Assembly (NCBI RefSeq): GCF_000165425.1
Contig: NW_001799633.1
Span: forward strand, 4,299-68,298
Origin: Paramecium tetraurelia
Taxonomy: Eukaryota; Ciliophora; Oligohymenophorea; Peniculida; Parameciidae
DNA length: 64,000 nt
Direction of reading: 5' to 3'
Shown: one piece after another, positions 38,386 through 50,153 of the stretch
Layout: every line of letters begins with the position of its first letter
Numbering within the stretch: the stretch's first letter is position 1
The notes under the pieces: generated by a model
What the model was told of the DNA's origin: nothing
The model's database searches: none
Seen by the model: the letters and a program-made list of their open reading frames with translations, nothing else
Translations under genes and position numbers: made by a program

Positions 38386-40602
38386 TCATTCATAAACTAT
38401 TTCGTCAATATAATCTGATTTGGATCGTATTTGATAATTTTGTGGTTTAAAGTAGTAAGAATTAATGTCCTTCTTAATTTGTTAAAAGTGTTTGCTGCTA
38501 GATTCATCCATAGTTATCGACGTTTTCTTCTAAACCCTCGGCATTTTGGCCAATTTTTCAGTTTATAGATTAGCCAATCTTTGCAATTCTGCCAATGAAC
38601 TAAAACTATGCAGCAAAGTTGGTGGTTCAAGAACATCAATCAATTTTTGATTCATCAATTTTTCAAAGTCACTCTTAGAATTATTACTTAATTTAATTGA
38701 TTCGTAAGCAGAATACAGTTTTCTTAGTTTTTTGGATGTGTTATATTAATGACGCGTCTCAAACAATTTCTTTTTTTTAAAAGTCAATGTTAAACTTTAT
38801 TTGTCGAATTATCCAGTCATACCTTAAATGGATTCACTGCTAGTAAATCTAGATGATCCAACTATGGGTTTTGGCAAACAATTAAAGACTTTTAATTATT
38901 CTTTATTGAGTAATAAGTGTTTCAATTTTTCCATTTCTTATAACTTTTAAATAATAACCAATATGTCCATATCTTTTTGAATCATACTTTTTGATTATTT
39001 CAATATTTTTTTGTTGTGTTTACCTATATTACTGAATCGCCAGCAAGTCAGATATTTAATTATTATCACAATGCTGTATTTTAACTTCTTATCACCAGTT
39101 AGTATAATGTTGATGATCTATTCTAAAAAGTTATTTTTGTAAAAGTCTAGATTCGAAGAATTCACATATTAAATGGCATTGGATGATTTTACTGTCTCCA
39201 TTTATTCGGTTTTTATAATGGCATCATCTGTAAGTAAGGCATTTCTTTTAGAAACACTTTAATTAGTAAGTAGGCATTCAGAACCTGCTGAAATCAATTA
39301 TTGGCTGCCATTAGTTTTCGAAATCGCTTTTGCAAATCTACCCAAAGTTAGAATCTTTATGGCTCCGATCTTAAACTTACTTGCAATATCCTCTATTTGT
39401 TTTATATTATCAAGTATTTAAGTTACTAGGGTTTAAAATGAAAAAGTGACTTCTCCTTTTGTCGTTTATGGAATATCAAATTGATATAAATCATTGGCAA
39501 GCATAATTTAGAGTCCTGTTTTATTGTATTTAGTAATGAAATATCCAAACACTAAAACTATAAATTTAGTTATTCCTCCAACATAAGATATTAATTCATC
39601 GAACTTATAATATTATTTTTTATAAATATCTTCAGACTGAGCCAATCTTATAATAAACTGAGAAATGATATTATTAGATTAGACATTTGATGTTATTTGA
39701 GATAATTTTGTATCTTGAATTGAAAACAATTCATCTTGTTCTACAGAGTTTAGAACTGAGATTGGAGATTCATCTATTTTAACATTCAGTTTTTCAAGAT
39801 AAATATCAGTACTTGTAGTTTTAGTAAGAGATGTTTCTACATAAAAATCAGTATAAATATATTTTTAAATGCTTTCTTCCTGATTCAGATTTACTAATGT
39901 ATTAAGAATTAAGGTACTAATTTTCACTACACTATCTTACAATCCTAATGCATTTACTTCTTCCGATGATGCACACTCTGGTTCATCAATACATGAAACT
40001 AATATAATTTTGCCATATTAAAAAACATTTGACTTATATGTACCTTGTTAAAATATTGTGTAATTTTTAGGTAGGCAAAAATACTCTTATATTTACCCCT
40101 TTATTTGTTACTAAACAATTTTAAAATAAAAATTTGTACATTATAACTGTTAGTTTAATCCAAATTTAGGAAATGATCAAGAGAACATTTTTCTAAAGAC
40201 AGAAGGTTTGTTTCATTTTTACTTCTTGTTCCGTCGGCATTAAGTATTTAAGATTATTGAGTGTATTAGGCTTTATATATTGGCTTTGTAAATTACAATT
40301 ATAGATCAATTGAAAATCCAAGCATAAAATTATTGACACTGAGTTTTGACATTGGGGGATCTATATTGAGTAACTTTGAACTTGAAATCTAATTAATGTA
40401 TAAAATCCATAATTACAGTATAGTTTTCATGTTTGATCAAGGAAAGAGTCCCTCTTACAAAAATCATTAAAATAGCTACAGCGATAATCATTGTAATAAT
40501 TCCACCCAAAATCGATTTATATGCTTCTTTGTGATGTAAGTTCAATTTTATTTATGCACCAAAGTGATCACATTTTCGAATATATTTAAGTGTTTTTTTC
40601 AT
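38386..40602 (-). CDS. Ciliate two-TM membrane protein
   Basis: About 719 residues, introns 40389-40416 and 40111-40139. TM1 is near the N-terminus ([20 protein letters not shown]) and TM2 near residue 350 ([17 protein letters not shown]). Between them is an extracytoplasmic domain with [13 protein letters not shown] and [12 protein letters not shown]. The long C-terminal cytoplasmic tail is basic. The GG-TM1 and YVGG-TM2[14 protein letters not shown] pattern marks a large ciliate-specific family with no known function. The ATG lies 52 bases from EFL1, divergent. Confidence 0.7.
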
Positions 40603-40654
40603 AATTTTCCCTTATTAAAAAAATATTAAAGAATATAAATATAAATATCTAATA

Positions 40655-43600
40655 ATGGAAGATTAAAAGTCAATACTCCTATAAAAACTTTAGAGTAACA
40701 CTGTTAATATTCGAAATCTAAGTATTATAGCTCACGTCGACCATGGTATGTTTATATTATTAAACTCAAGGAAAAACAACCTTAACAGATCAATTGATTT
40801 CTGCAAACAACATTATATCAAAAAGGCTGGCAGGAAATCTTAGATATATGGATAGTAGAGAAGATGAATAACTGAGAGGTATCACAATGAAATCAAGCTC
40901 TATATCAATAATATATGAAAATCATCTGATTAATTTAATTGACAGCCCAGGCCATGTTGAATTTTCTTCTGAAGTTCAAGCAGCATTGCGTTTAACAGAT
41001 GGGGCACTAGTGCTGGTGGATGTTTTGGAAGGATTTAGTTCATAAACCTTTAATGTGTTAAAATAAATGTTTGAGGAAGGTATAAAAGGAATTCTCGTCT
41101 TGAACAAAGTAGACAGATTGATTTTGGAAAAACAAATGGACCCTGACTAAGCTTTCATTCACATGTCCCAAATTATAGAATAAGTAAATGCAGCTTTAAG
41201 TTCATTTTTAAATGAATAAATTCACTAGGTTGAGGAATAAAAAGAATTTTCTTTAGATGATGATTATATAACGAACTTGGAATCAAATCTATATTTTTGC
41301 CCAACAAAAAACAACGTTGTTTTCTGCAGCAGTATTGATGCATGGGCATTTACAGTAGGAACTTTCTCTGCAATATTTGCAAAAAAACTTAAATGCAATT
41401 AATAGGCATTATAAAAGTGTTTATGGGGAAACTATTATTTTAAGAATAAAAAAGTTACAATAACTCCAAGCAAAGAGGGTTAATCAGTTTTGTTTGTAGA
41501 TTTCATTTTAAAGAACATTTGGAATATCTACAATAATAAAGATAACATTTAAAAAATTTAATCCATTGCTACTCAACTATAATTGAACGGATAAATTGCG
41601 AATTATAAATAATTAATGACTAAATGGTTACCCTTCGATTAATGTCTATTTGATAGAATAATAAAAGAACTACCCAACCCTATAGAAGCTTAAAGATCTA
41701 GAAAAGATATCATTTGCAAAAGAATAAACAGGCAAATCACTAAGAATTATGATGCTAGGTATGATGAATTGTATTAATCTATTTAAAATTGCGACCCTAA
41801 TGGTCCTTTAGTTGTATTCGTATCCAAAATGGTAAGTATCCCTCCAGAGTGCATAGATGAAAAATAATTAAACCCAAAACCTTAAGGAATATTATCATAC
41901 GCTTTTGCGAGAGTGTTTTCAGGAACTCTCCATCTAAATCAGCCAGTATATGTGATAGGACCTAAATCAAAAATCATCAATAATGTTAATCAAGTTGATT
42001 AAACAGATATTTAATAATTCGAGATTAAAAAAATATATCTTATGATGGCTCAATATTTAGAGGCAATTAAAAGGATGCCTGCTGGTAATTTAGTAGCAAT
42101 AGGAGGTTTAGATGACTTAATATTTAAAACATCTACAATATCTTCAGTCAATTATTGCCCTTCATTTGCTCCTACTTATGTGAAATTTAAATCAATTGTT
42201 AGAACTATGATTATGCCTTCTTAATAGGAAGATCAACCAAAGGTACTCCAAGCCATCAAAAAATTATATAAATGCGATCCATCATTAGAAGTTTAAGCCT
42301 TAGATTCTGGAGAACTTGTATTAGGAACTTGTGGTGAAGTTCACTTATAAAGATGCATAACTGATATCGAAAAAATAGCGGATTGCAAGGTAAAAATCTC
42401 AGAACCAATAATACCATTCAAAGAAACTATCATTTATAAAAATATGTTGGAAGAGAGCAATGAGAAATTTCAAAAAAAAATGGCCAAAGTGTTAGTTCAA
42501 GGAGGACAGAAATAAAAAAAATAATAATAATAATAATTTGAATAAAAATCAAAGGATGATGATATTGATGTTGAAAAATAGAAATAATTTAAATAAAAGT
42601 TGTAGGAAGCAGAAGAAACTGAAATTGTCAAAGACACAAATATTTTAGAACAAGAGGATATCAGGTACAATTAATAATTGAAGGAAGAAGTTAAATTCAA
42701 ATATGACTAAAAATAATAGGTGAAAAAAATAGATCATAAGAATAAAGGAAAATAAGCAACCAAGAATAATTTATTAGTTGAAGTCTAGACTAAAAGTAAT
42801 CTTGTTGAAGAATTTACAGCAAATCAAAAAATTGCAGTTAAAGTAAGAGCCATTGGGTTACCGTTTGAATTGGCAACTTGGATAGAAAATAACTAAAAGT
42901 ATATGAGAAAACTCCTATATGAGAATAAAGGCGATCCTAAATAGTTTTTAGAAGAATTTGACACAATTCGTAAAAGTCTTAAAATAGAAAAAAAATTAAA
43001 TGAACTCATTGAAAATCATTTGTAATGTTTTGGTCCAAAGAAGTTTGGTCCCAATCTGTTAATAAACAAAATGATAAAATCTGAGGATTCTTTAATATAA
43101 AAATTGAGACAACAAATCTAAAACCCATAGCCTTTGGTATAATAATAACAAATTATCTAATAAGACTTTTAATAGTAAGCTGAAGAATAAAATTAAATGT
43201 AAATGTAGCAGGGTGAGGAAAAGGTGGAATCTACCAAGGATAGCAAATCTTAATTAAGTGATACAACTGGGTCGATTGCCAAAGGCTTAGAATTATATTT
43301 AAGTTAATAAGATTTATCATAAGATGCAATGAATAATGCAATTAATTTAGGATTTGACTTAGCTCTAAATGCTGGACCATTATGTGCAGAGCCTATTATA
43401 GGTGCTTGCTTTATTATTGAATAATTAAAATTTTCAGAAGAGGACTAACAACAATAATAATAAGATACTTATGGACCTATTAGTGGTTAATTGATATCAG
43501 CAATGAAGGATGCTTGCATAAATTCCTTTTTAGGAGCCTAACCCAGATTAGTAGAATCAGTTTATAAATGTACACTTTAAACAGATTTTACAAATTATGG

Positions 43601-43996
43601 AAAAAGTATTGATGTGCTGAATTAAAGGAGAGGTAATGTTGTAAATGAGGTTTTGAATTCTTGCACTTCATTATTCACAGTTTAGGCTAGATTACCTCTT
43701 AGCAGCTCTTTTGATTTTTATTGTTAGGTATAATCAGCTACTTCTGGACACGTTTCTGCTCAATTAGATTTTGATGGATGGTCAATTCTTCAAGAAGATC
43801 CATTTTATTAACCATTCACAGATGATGTAATAAATTATATTAAAAATAGGATATTGCTGAAAATGGAATGTAGAAAGTTGAAAGAAATACAGCTCGTGAT
43901 CTAATTATGGCAACTCGTAAAAGAAAAGGAATGAATTTTGAAGAAAAAATAGTTGTAGCAGCCGACAAACAAAGAAATTTATCAAAGAAAAAATGA
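40655..43996 (+). CDS. EFL1: Elongation factor-like GTPase 1
   Basis: About 1097 residues, introns 40746-40770 (splitting the Gly of HVDHGKTT) and 43827-43849. G1 AHVDHGKTTL, G2 RGIT, G3 DSPGHVEF and G4 NKVDR are intact. The EF2-like domains II-V follow: [19 protein letters not shown], then GHVSAQLDF in domain V. The C-terminus ends [11 protein letters not shown]...[10 protein letters not shown] as in EFL1. EFL1 with SBDS releases eIF6 (TIF6) from new 60S subunits. Two Gln/Lys-rich insertions (near 42510-42760 and 43080-43250) are encoded mainly by TAA/TAG runs and are likely flexible loops. Confidence 0.93.
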
Positions 43997-44359
43997 TATA
44001 TATTATTAATGTAATTAAAAGCTTTTCATATTTTAAAGAATAATATTGATTCTTTGAGGCTTACCAGTGATATTCAATATATTTCTAACAAATATGAATT
44101 GAGGCAAGTTAATTTATGTTGTATCAAGGTAAGATGCAATGACTATATTATTTATTTTTTTACTTCAAATCAATTTTCGATAATAGTACTTTATAAATCA
44201 ACTTAGCATTACACTAATTAAGTTTTGTAAATGATAAATTATAGTTTTCAATTATATATAAATCTCTAGATTGAAAAATTCAATAGAAAATGGCATTTTT
44301 GATATACAATATTTCTTGTTTATTTAATCCTTAAATTATTTCAAGTGTTAATAATATAA
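43997..44359. other. Intergenic, no gene seen
   Basis: AT-rich spacer of about 360 bases between two plus-strand genes. Nothing coding or repeated recognised. Confidence 0.5.
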
Positions 44360-45795
44360 ATGTGGAATATCATTTTATTTGCGACAATAGCAATCGTGAA
44401 TGGATATTTATCCTTTAAAGAAGGCCCCTATGATTACACAAATGTCTTTCCCAGCTTTGGAGAGTTGCCAAGTGGCACAAAATGCACTAAAGTAGATGCT
44501 AAGAAATTAAATACACTTTTTGATCAAAATCAAATAATATTTTCTGGTTATTTAAGTGTCATTGAAAATAGCAAGTCTAGTTTGGGATTCATTTTTTATG
44601 GCTCTGAAAAAGCAACTTAACTATCGGATCTCTCTAAATATCCAACATTAATCTGGCTAAATGGAGGTCCTGGATCATCATCTTAATTAGGTAATTTCAT
44701 GGAGTTAGGACCATTGATTATGTAAGAAGATGGTACATTTACTAAAAATAATTATGCTTGGAGTAAAGAATACAACGTGATATTTGTGGATTAACCTATT
44801 GGAGCAGGTTTAGCATATCCTGAAAAACAATCTGATGTTCCTACTAATTAACCATAGATTGGTTAGTAATTTTTATATGCCTTATTGCAATTTTTATACA
44901 ATGCCGAAGGATGTGTTAAAAAAAATGGAATTCTCGGTTTGTAAAAATCTCCTTGGTTTATTTTTGGGGAAAGTTATGCTGGAAAGTATATAATAATTAT
45001 ATAATTAGGTACGTTCCTACTATAGCAAAGGCAATATTAGATTACAACGCAAAGACTCAGGAACAAATTCCCTTAAAAGGAATCGGAATTGGAGATCCTT
45101 TTACAGATCCATATGCAGTTATTGCTGAATATGCTTCATATTCCTTCAACTTAGGTTTGATTGATGTTTAGGAGAGAGCTGAAATTGATTCTGTTCTAGT
45201 TTACGGATTGAATGAACTAAACAAAGGAAACTCATTAAATGCAAGATAAGCCTTTGAGAAATCCCTTGATCTTATTGGTTAATATGATGGAGGAATGAAC
45301 GTTTACAATGTATTATAATACGGTAGCTACAATAATGCTAAAACCAAGATCTAGGAATATTTGAGGGACCCTTTTATCCTAAACTAACTAGGATTAAGTG
45401 CTGATTGGGTTTATAAGATAAGTAATGGAGCAGATGGTCCAGTGCAGAAGGCTTTGGCTTATGATTTCATGTTGAGAGATGTTGTCAAAACAGTGGAAGA
45501 AATATTGCCTAAAATCCCATTGTTTGTGTTTAGTGGATAAAATGATTTAATTTGTTCAACTCCAGGTACTTTAAGATGGCTCTACGATTTGAAATATAGC
45601 AAGATTGATGAATACAGAGGAAAGGATTTGGAGGTTGTTAAGCTTTTGGATACTGAAAAAATTGTAGGCTATTACAAGTAAGCTGGCAATCTTGAGTTGC
45701 AATTAGTAAATAATGCTGGTCATATGATACCTACAGATCAACCTCAGGCTGCTTTGGAGATGATAGTGAAATTTGTCAACAAGCACAAGAATTGA
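44360..45795 (+). CDS. Serine carboxypeptidase (S10)
   Basis: About 470 residues with one 23-nt intron (44986-45008) splitting GESYAGKYVP. Signal peptide WNIILFATIAIVNG, so a lysosomal/phagosomal or secreted enzyme is likely. The substrate site is LIWLNGGPGSSS. The catalytic triad is complete: Ser in GESYAG (near 205), Asp in FSGQNDLICSTPG (near 388) and His in NAGHMIPTDQPQ (near 447). The family removes C-terminal residues from peptides at acid pH. Length is normal for the family. Confidence 0.93.
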
Positions 45796-45873
45796 TATAA
45801 TTAATTCATCAAAATTAAATCAATTCACAATAATAAATAGAATTAAATTGGTTTTTTATTTCGATTAATTGCT

Positions 45874-48800
45874 ATGAATTGGAAGGATTAGTTATTTGAA
45901 AGAGATTCTTTGGGAATATAAAATATTTTATAATTAATTAAACTTAAAAAATTAGAAGGAATGAGTGATGATGAAGAAAAGGAATTTAAACATAAATAGA
46001 GATAGACAAAATAATAATTGTATTAATTTATTTAGAGAGATGAGTTTAATCTAATCATAGATTGCATCAACATGTCTATTAGTTTCATTCTGATATTTGT
46101 TTACATATATTCAACTTATGAACCTGAACCATTTTAAAATGCTACATGGGCAGTTTTTAACACTATCCTTCACCTTTTACTTCTAAGTGAATGGATTTTC
46201 AAATTATATGCAACTAAGAATTTTTAATCATTCATTATGTCCTCAGAATCAATAATTGCTATATTGTCATTGTTGCCGTATTTCATAATTAAAATATCTA
46301 CTCTTAAATTATTTATTGAAGATGATGACAAAGTGAACATTTTTGCAAACCTAGTATGTCTCTTTAGAGGACTTGAATTTGACAGAATGAAAAAGTACCT
46401 AGATTCAGAAGTTAATAAGTAATTGACATCGATAATGATCACAACTGCAACTTTAGTCCTTTGTGCTGCAGGTGCTTTGCATTTCAATTCACTCTTTTTA
46501 GAAACAGTATTGCATTTCAAGTTTCACTACTTTATTTACTTTGTAATGACTACTATTTCTACAATGGGTTACGAGAATAAATTCTCAAGTGCAATCTCAA
46601 GAGTTTTAATCATTATACTTGTCCTGTTAGCCTTAACGTTTGTGCCCTATTAAACTGGACAATTGATCAGACATCTTAGTTCCAAGTCATACTATGCTAG
46701 ATTAAATTACAAATCAAGTCAGGCTGTTCCACATATTGTAATCTTAGGAACCATTTCTTTGAATGCAGCTGAGAACTTTTTCAAGGAGTTGTTTCATGAA
46801 GATCATGGATTGGCACAAAAGCATGCAATCATTTTATGTCCTCAGAGACCAGATGTGAATTTAGAATCACTAATTCAATAACCAGAATATTCCAATGTCA
46901 TTTACATTTAAGGTGATCCTCATTTGGATAAAGATTTGAAAAGATGCCAAATTGAAAAAGCAAAGGCCATCATAATAATGTGCAATAAATAGAGTTCTGA
47001 CCCTACTGCAGAAGATAGCAAAACTATTCTACTAGCAATTGTCATTAAGAGCTACTTAAAACAACATAATACTACAGGAGTCAAAATTAGATTCTGTATG
47101 CAGATTTTAAGATAAGAAGGCAAAACTCACTACTTCTTGTCATTAAATAAATAAACCAAATTTGATTAAGTGATTTGCATTGAGGAATTAAAGATGTCAC
47201 TCCTTGCAAAGTCTTGTTTGTGTCCAGGATTAATTGCATTTATTTCAAATCTTATTACATCTTCTGGAAACCCTCCAAATCTACCATAAAAATGGTTAAA
47301 TGAATATTGGATTGGCTAAGGATTTGAAATCTATAAAACCTTGCTTCCTAATTTTTTTAGAGGCAAATCATTTACTCAAACTGTCTTAATTTTATATAAA
47401 TAGTTTCAAGTCATATTATTTGGAATTGAGATATCTTCTCCAAATGATTATGAGAAAAATCTATTGAATCCTGGAGATATCATTTTGCCATCAAATCCAA
47501 ATTACAGAGTTATGGGATACATCATTTGCAAAGATAAAGAAACAGCAGATGAAATTTCCATATACAAATAAAGTCATCAAGATAAAATGAATCAAATTAA
47601 ATCAGATGGCACTACCAGAAGATTATTAGAATCAGAAGAAACAGTTAACATTCGACCGAGAAGACCTACCATTTTCCAAAATGTGAAAACTCTTTTTGGA
47701 TTCTCCCAAGCAGAACCAGATTAAAAGAAAGGAAATGGTGCCAAAAATGAGAACTCAAAAAATGTTGTTTTGCATCTTAAAAATCAAAGAGGTTGGGTTA
47801 AAACAGACATGTTCGATCCAAGTTAAGACACTCTCATCCATCCAAAAGAAAATGAAAAGTTTGATCAATTAGAAGAAATTGATGAAAATAGTGATGACCA
47901 ATAAAAGGACATTGCAGAGATGCAGATCAAAGAAAAATTTTAAAAAGATACAGCCAGAAATTGGCTTTAACTTGATTTTAACAATAATAAAATTGAGAAG
48001 ACCAGTCATTTAACTAATGAAAAAGTTGGGCTCAAAGATGTCACCTTCAAAACATTATAAGACTCAATTCTGGCTTAAAATCATGTTATTCTTTGTGGAT
48101 TAGTAGCAAATTTAATTAATTTTATATTGCCACTTAGATCTAAATACTTAATTACTTATCCTCCAATTGTAATTTTAAATGATCAGGAACCAAGTGAAAA
48201 ATAATGGGCTCAAATTTGTTATTTCCCAGAAATATATTTCGTTAAAGGTACAGCCATGAGTTAAAGAGATTTAATAAGAGCCAATATTGAATAAGCCATT
48301 AGAGTTGTGATTTTATCGCCAAAAGAAATATCTACTGCCAAATTTGAGGATGATTCTTAGGACAATGATCAGATAATTTAATAATAGCAATTGACTAAGG
48401 ATCAGGAAGATTTACTGGATGCAAAAACCATATTCAAATATAGAAATATCATTAGATTAAAACCTCACATTTAAATTGTTACTGAATTTGTATCGCCCTC
48501 TAACATTTAGTTTCTGCTATTTGATAAAGATTACGATTTAATGAAGCAGTATGGTTATAATCATACACCATTATTTGCATCTGGTTAAATCTATTTCTCT
48601 TCAGTGATGGATGGTCTTCTGTGCTAGTCATTCTACAATCCTGCTTTGGTGTAAGTGTTATATCAATTATTGGTGGGGAATATTAAGGAAAATGAAAAAA
48701 CAGGAGCTATGTTACAATATCAGAGCAAGGGATTGAATCAATCGAAAGACTTTATTTCTGAAGATAAAGACATATCAAGCAACCTATTCCAAATCCCAGT

Positions 48801-49405
48801 TCCTAAGGCATTTTAAAATAAACCATTTTAAAAATTATTTTATCATTTAGTTAAAATGAAACAAATTGTTCCTTTAGGATTATATAGGCTCGCAGGAGCA
48901 ACAGATAATAAGGTGCCATACATTTGCACTAATCCAGAACCTAATACAATATTGACAAATAAAGATATAGTGTTGGTTCTAGCTAAGGAAATGCCTTAAT
49001 CTGATTGTACTGTTTCAATTTATCTTAGCAATTAATTGGGGAGGACCACTAGAGGAAATGGTATAACAATAAAAATAGGCCCATAATATCTATAAAAAGA
49101 AGGAGTCTACTTCGTCAAGCGAAGATAATGACTTAATATAAATTAATGATAATAATGATAAAGAAGTACAAAGAGCAAAGCAATATAATAATGAAACCGA
49201 ACAAGTTATGAAAAAAATATAGAATGTCATAGAAGATGTGTAAAAATTAGAAAAAGAATCAGAAGATTTTTAGAAAAAAATGATAGATAGGCAAAATAGA
49301 ATTTTGGCAAGATTGAGAGATGTATTTAAAGAAGAGTTGTTGCAATTTTAATAGAAAAGAGCAGAAGTTTCACAAAACTTCACTTATAAAAGTTCAGATG
49401 ATTGA
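45874..49405 (+). CDS. Slo/BK-type K+ channel with altered filter
   Basis: About 1169 residues with one 22-nt intron near the 3' end (49007-49028). S1-S6 occupy the first 285 residues. Two RCK domains follow: VPHIVILGTISLNAAENFFKE, and later ILCGLVANLINFILPLR. The filter position reads STMGYEN instead of STVGYGD (46561-46578). At the calcium-bowl position (about 48521-48540) it has FDKDYDLM rather than a run of Asp. The last intron shifts the frame into a C-terminal coiled coil (VQKLEKESEDFQKKM). Overall order fits Slo1, but ion selectivity and calcium gating may differ. Confidence 0.85.
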
Positions 49406-50153
49406 GAATATTTTATATTTTATTACCCAATCGCATTTAGTTGAAATTATTGTTATATTAAATCCCATTTCAATTTTTGAGTATTGCTGTTGTTTCCAAT
49501 AGAATAAATTTATATTTTCATTTATGAGTTTTTGAAACTAATAGCCAAAATCTTGAAAATAATTGTAAGAAAATTGAACTTAGTAAAAGTCCTAATATAT
49601 AATTAGATTTGTATGAAAGTCCGTCGTATAAGTATTAATAATAATAACAAAATTATTAATATTTTTAACATTAAATTTCAAAAATATTTAGATATAGATT
49701 ATTTAATTATAATATAAATAATACTTCTCAATTTATAAGTTAAGTATATAAACAAAGAATTAAAAAAGAAAGTACAGTGTATTCAATTATGATATTTATT
49801 TGAAGTAAATCTCACATAATCTACTTAAATGATAGAGTAATTAGAGTTTATATTGTAGCACATTTTTTACAAAGTGATCTTACATCAACCTAAAATATGC
49901 ACATTAAAAATTTGTAATTAATATTAATAACTTCAACTTTAATAACGATTGGATCATATATTGTTGCTTAATCATTTATAAACAAAACAAAAAAATTTAA
50001 TTCTATTAACAAAATCAATTCATATGATGGAGAGAATTGAGATTTCTCATTAATCTATAAGAAATAAATAACAAATAATTCATCTTTTTCGTTTTACATA
50101 TCATGTGAGATTCTTATATATTAAAATATATATAAATTGGGTATTATAAATTA
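49406..50153. other. Intergenic, no gene seen
   Basis: About 750 very AT-rich bases. A TGA-free plus-strand frame near 49829-50195 is probably chance: it is low-complexity and in part overlaps the start of the next gene. Confidence 0.5.

Noticed and set aside
46224-46520. Minus-strand frame inside the Slo channel
   Set aside because: Antisense shadow; the plus strand carries the S3-S5 segments in an uninterrupted frame.
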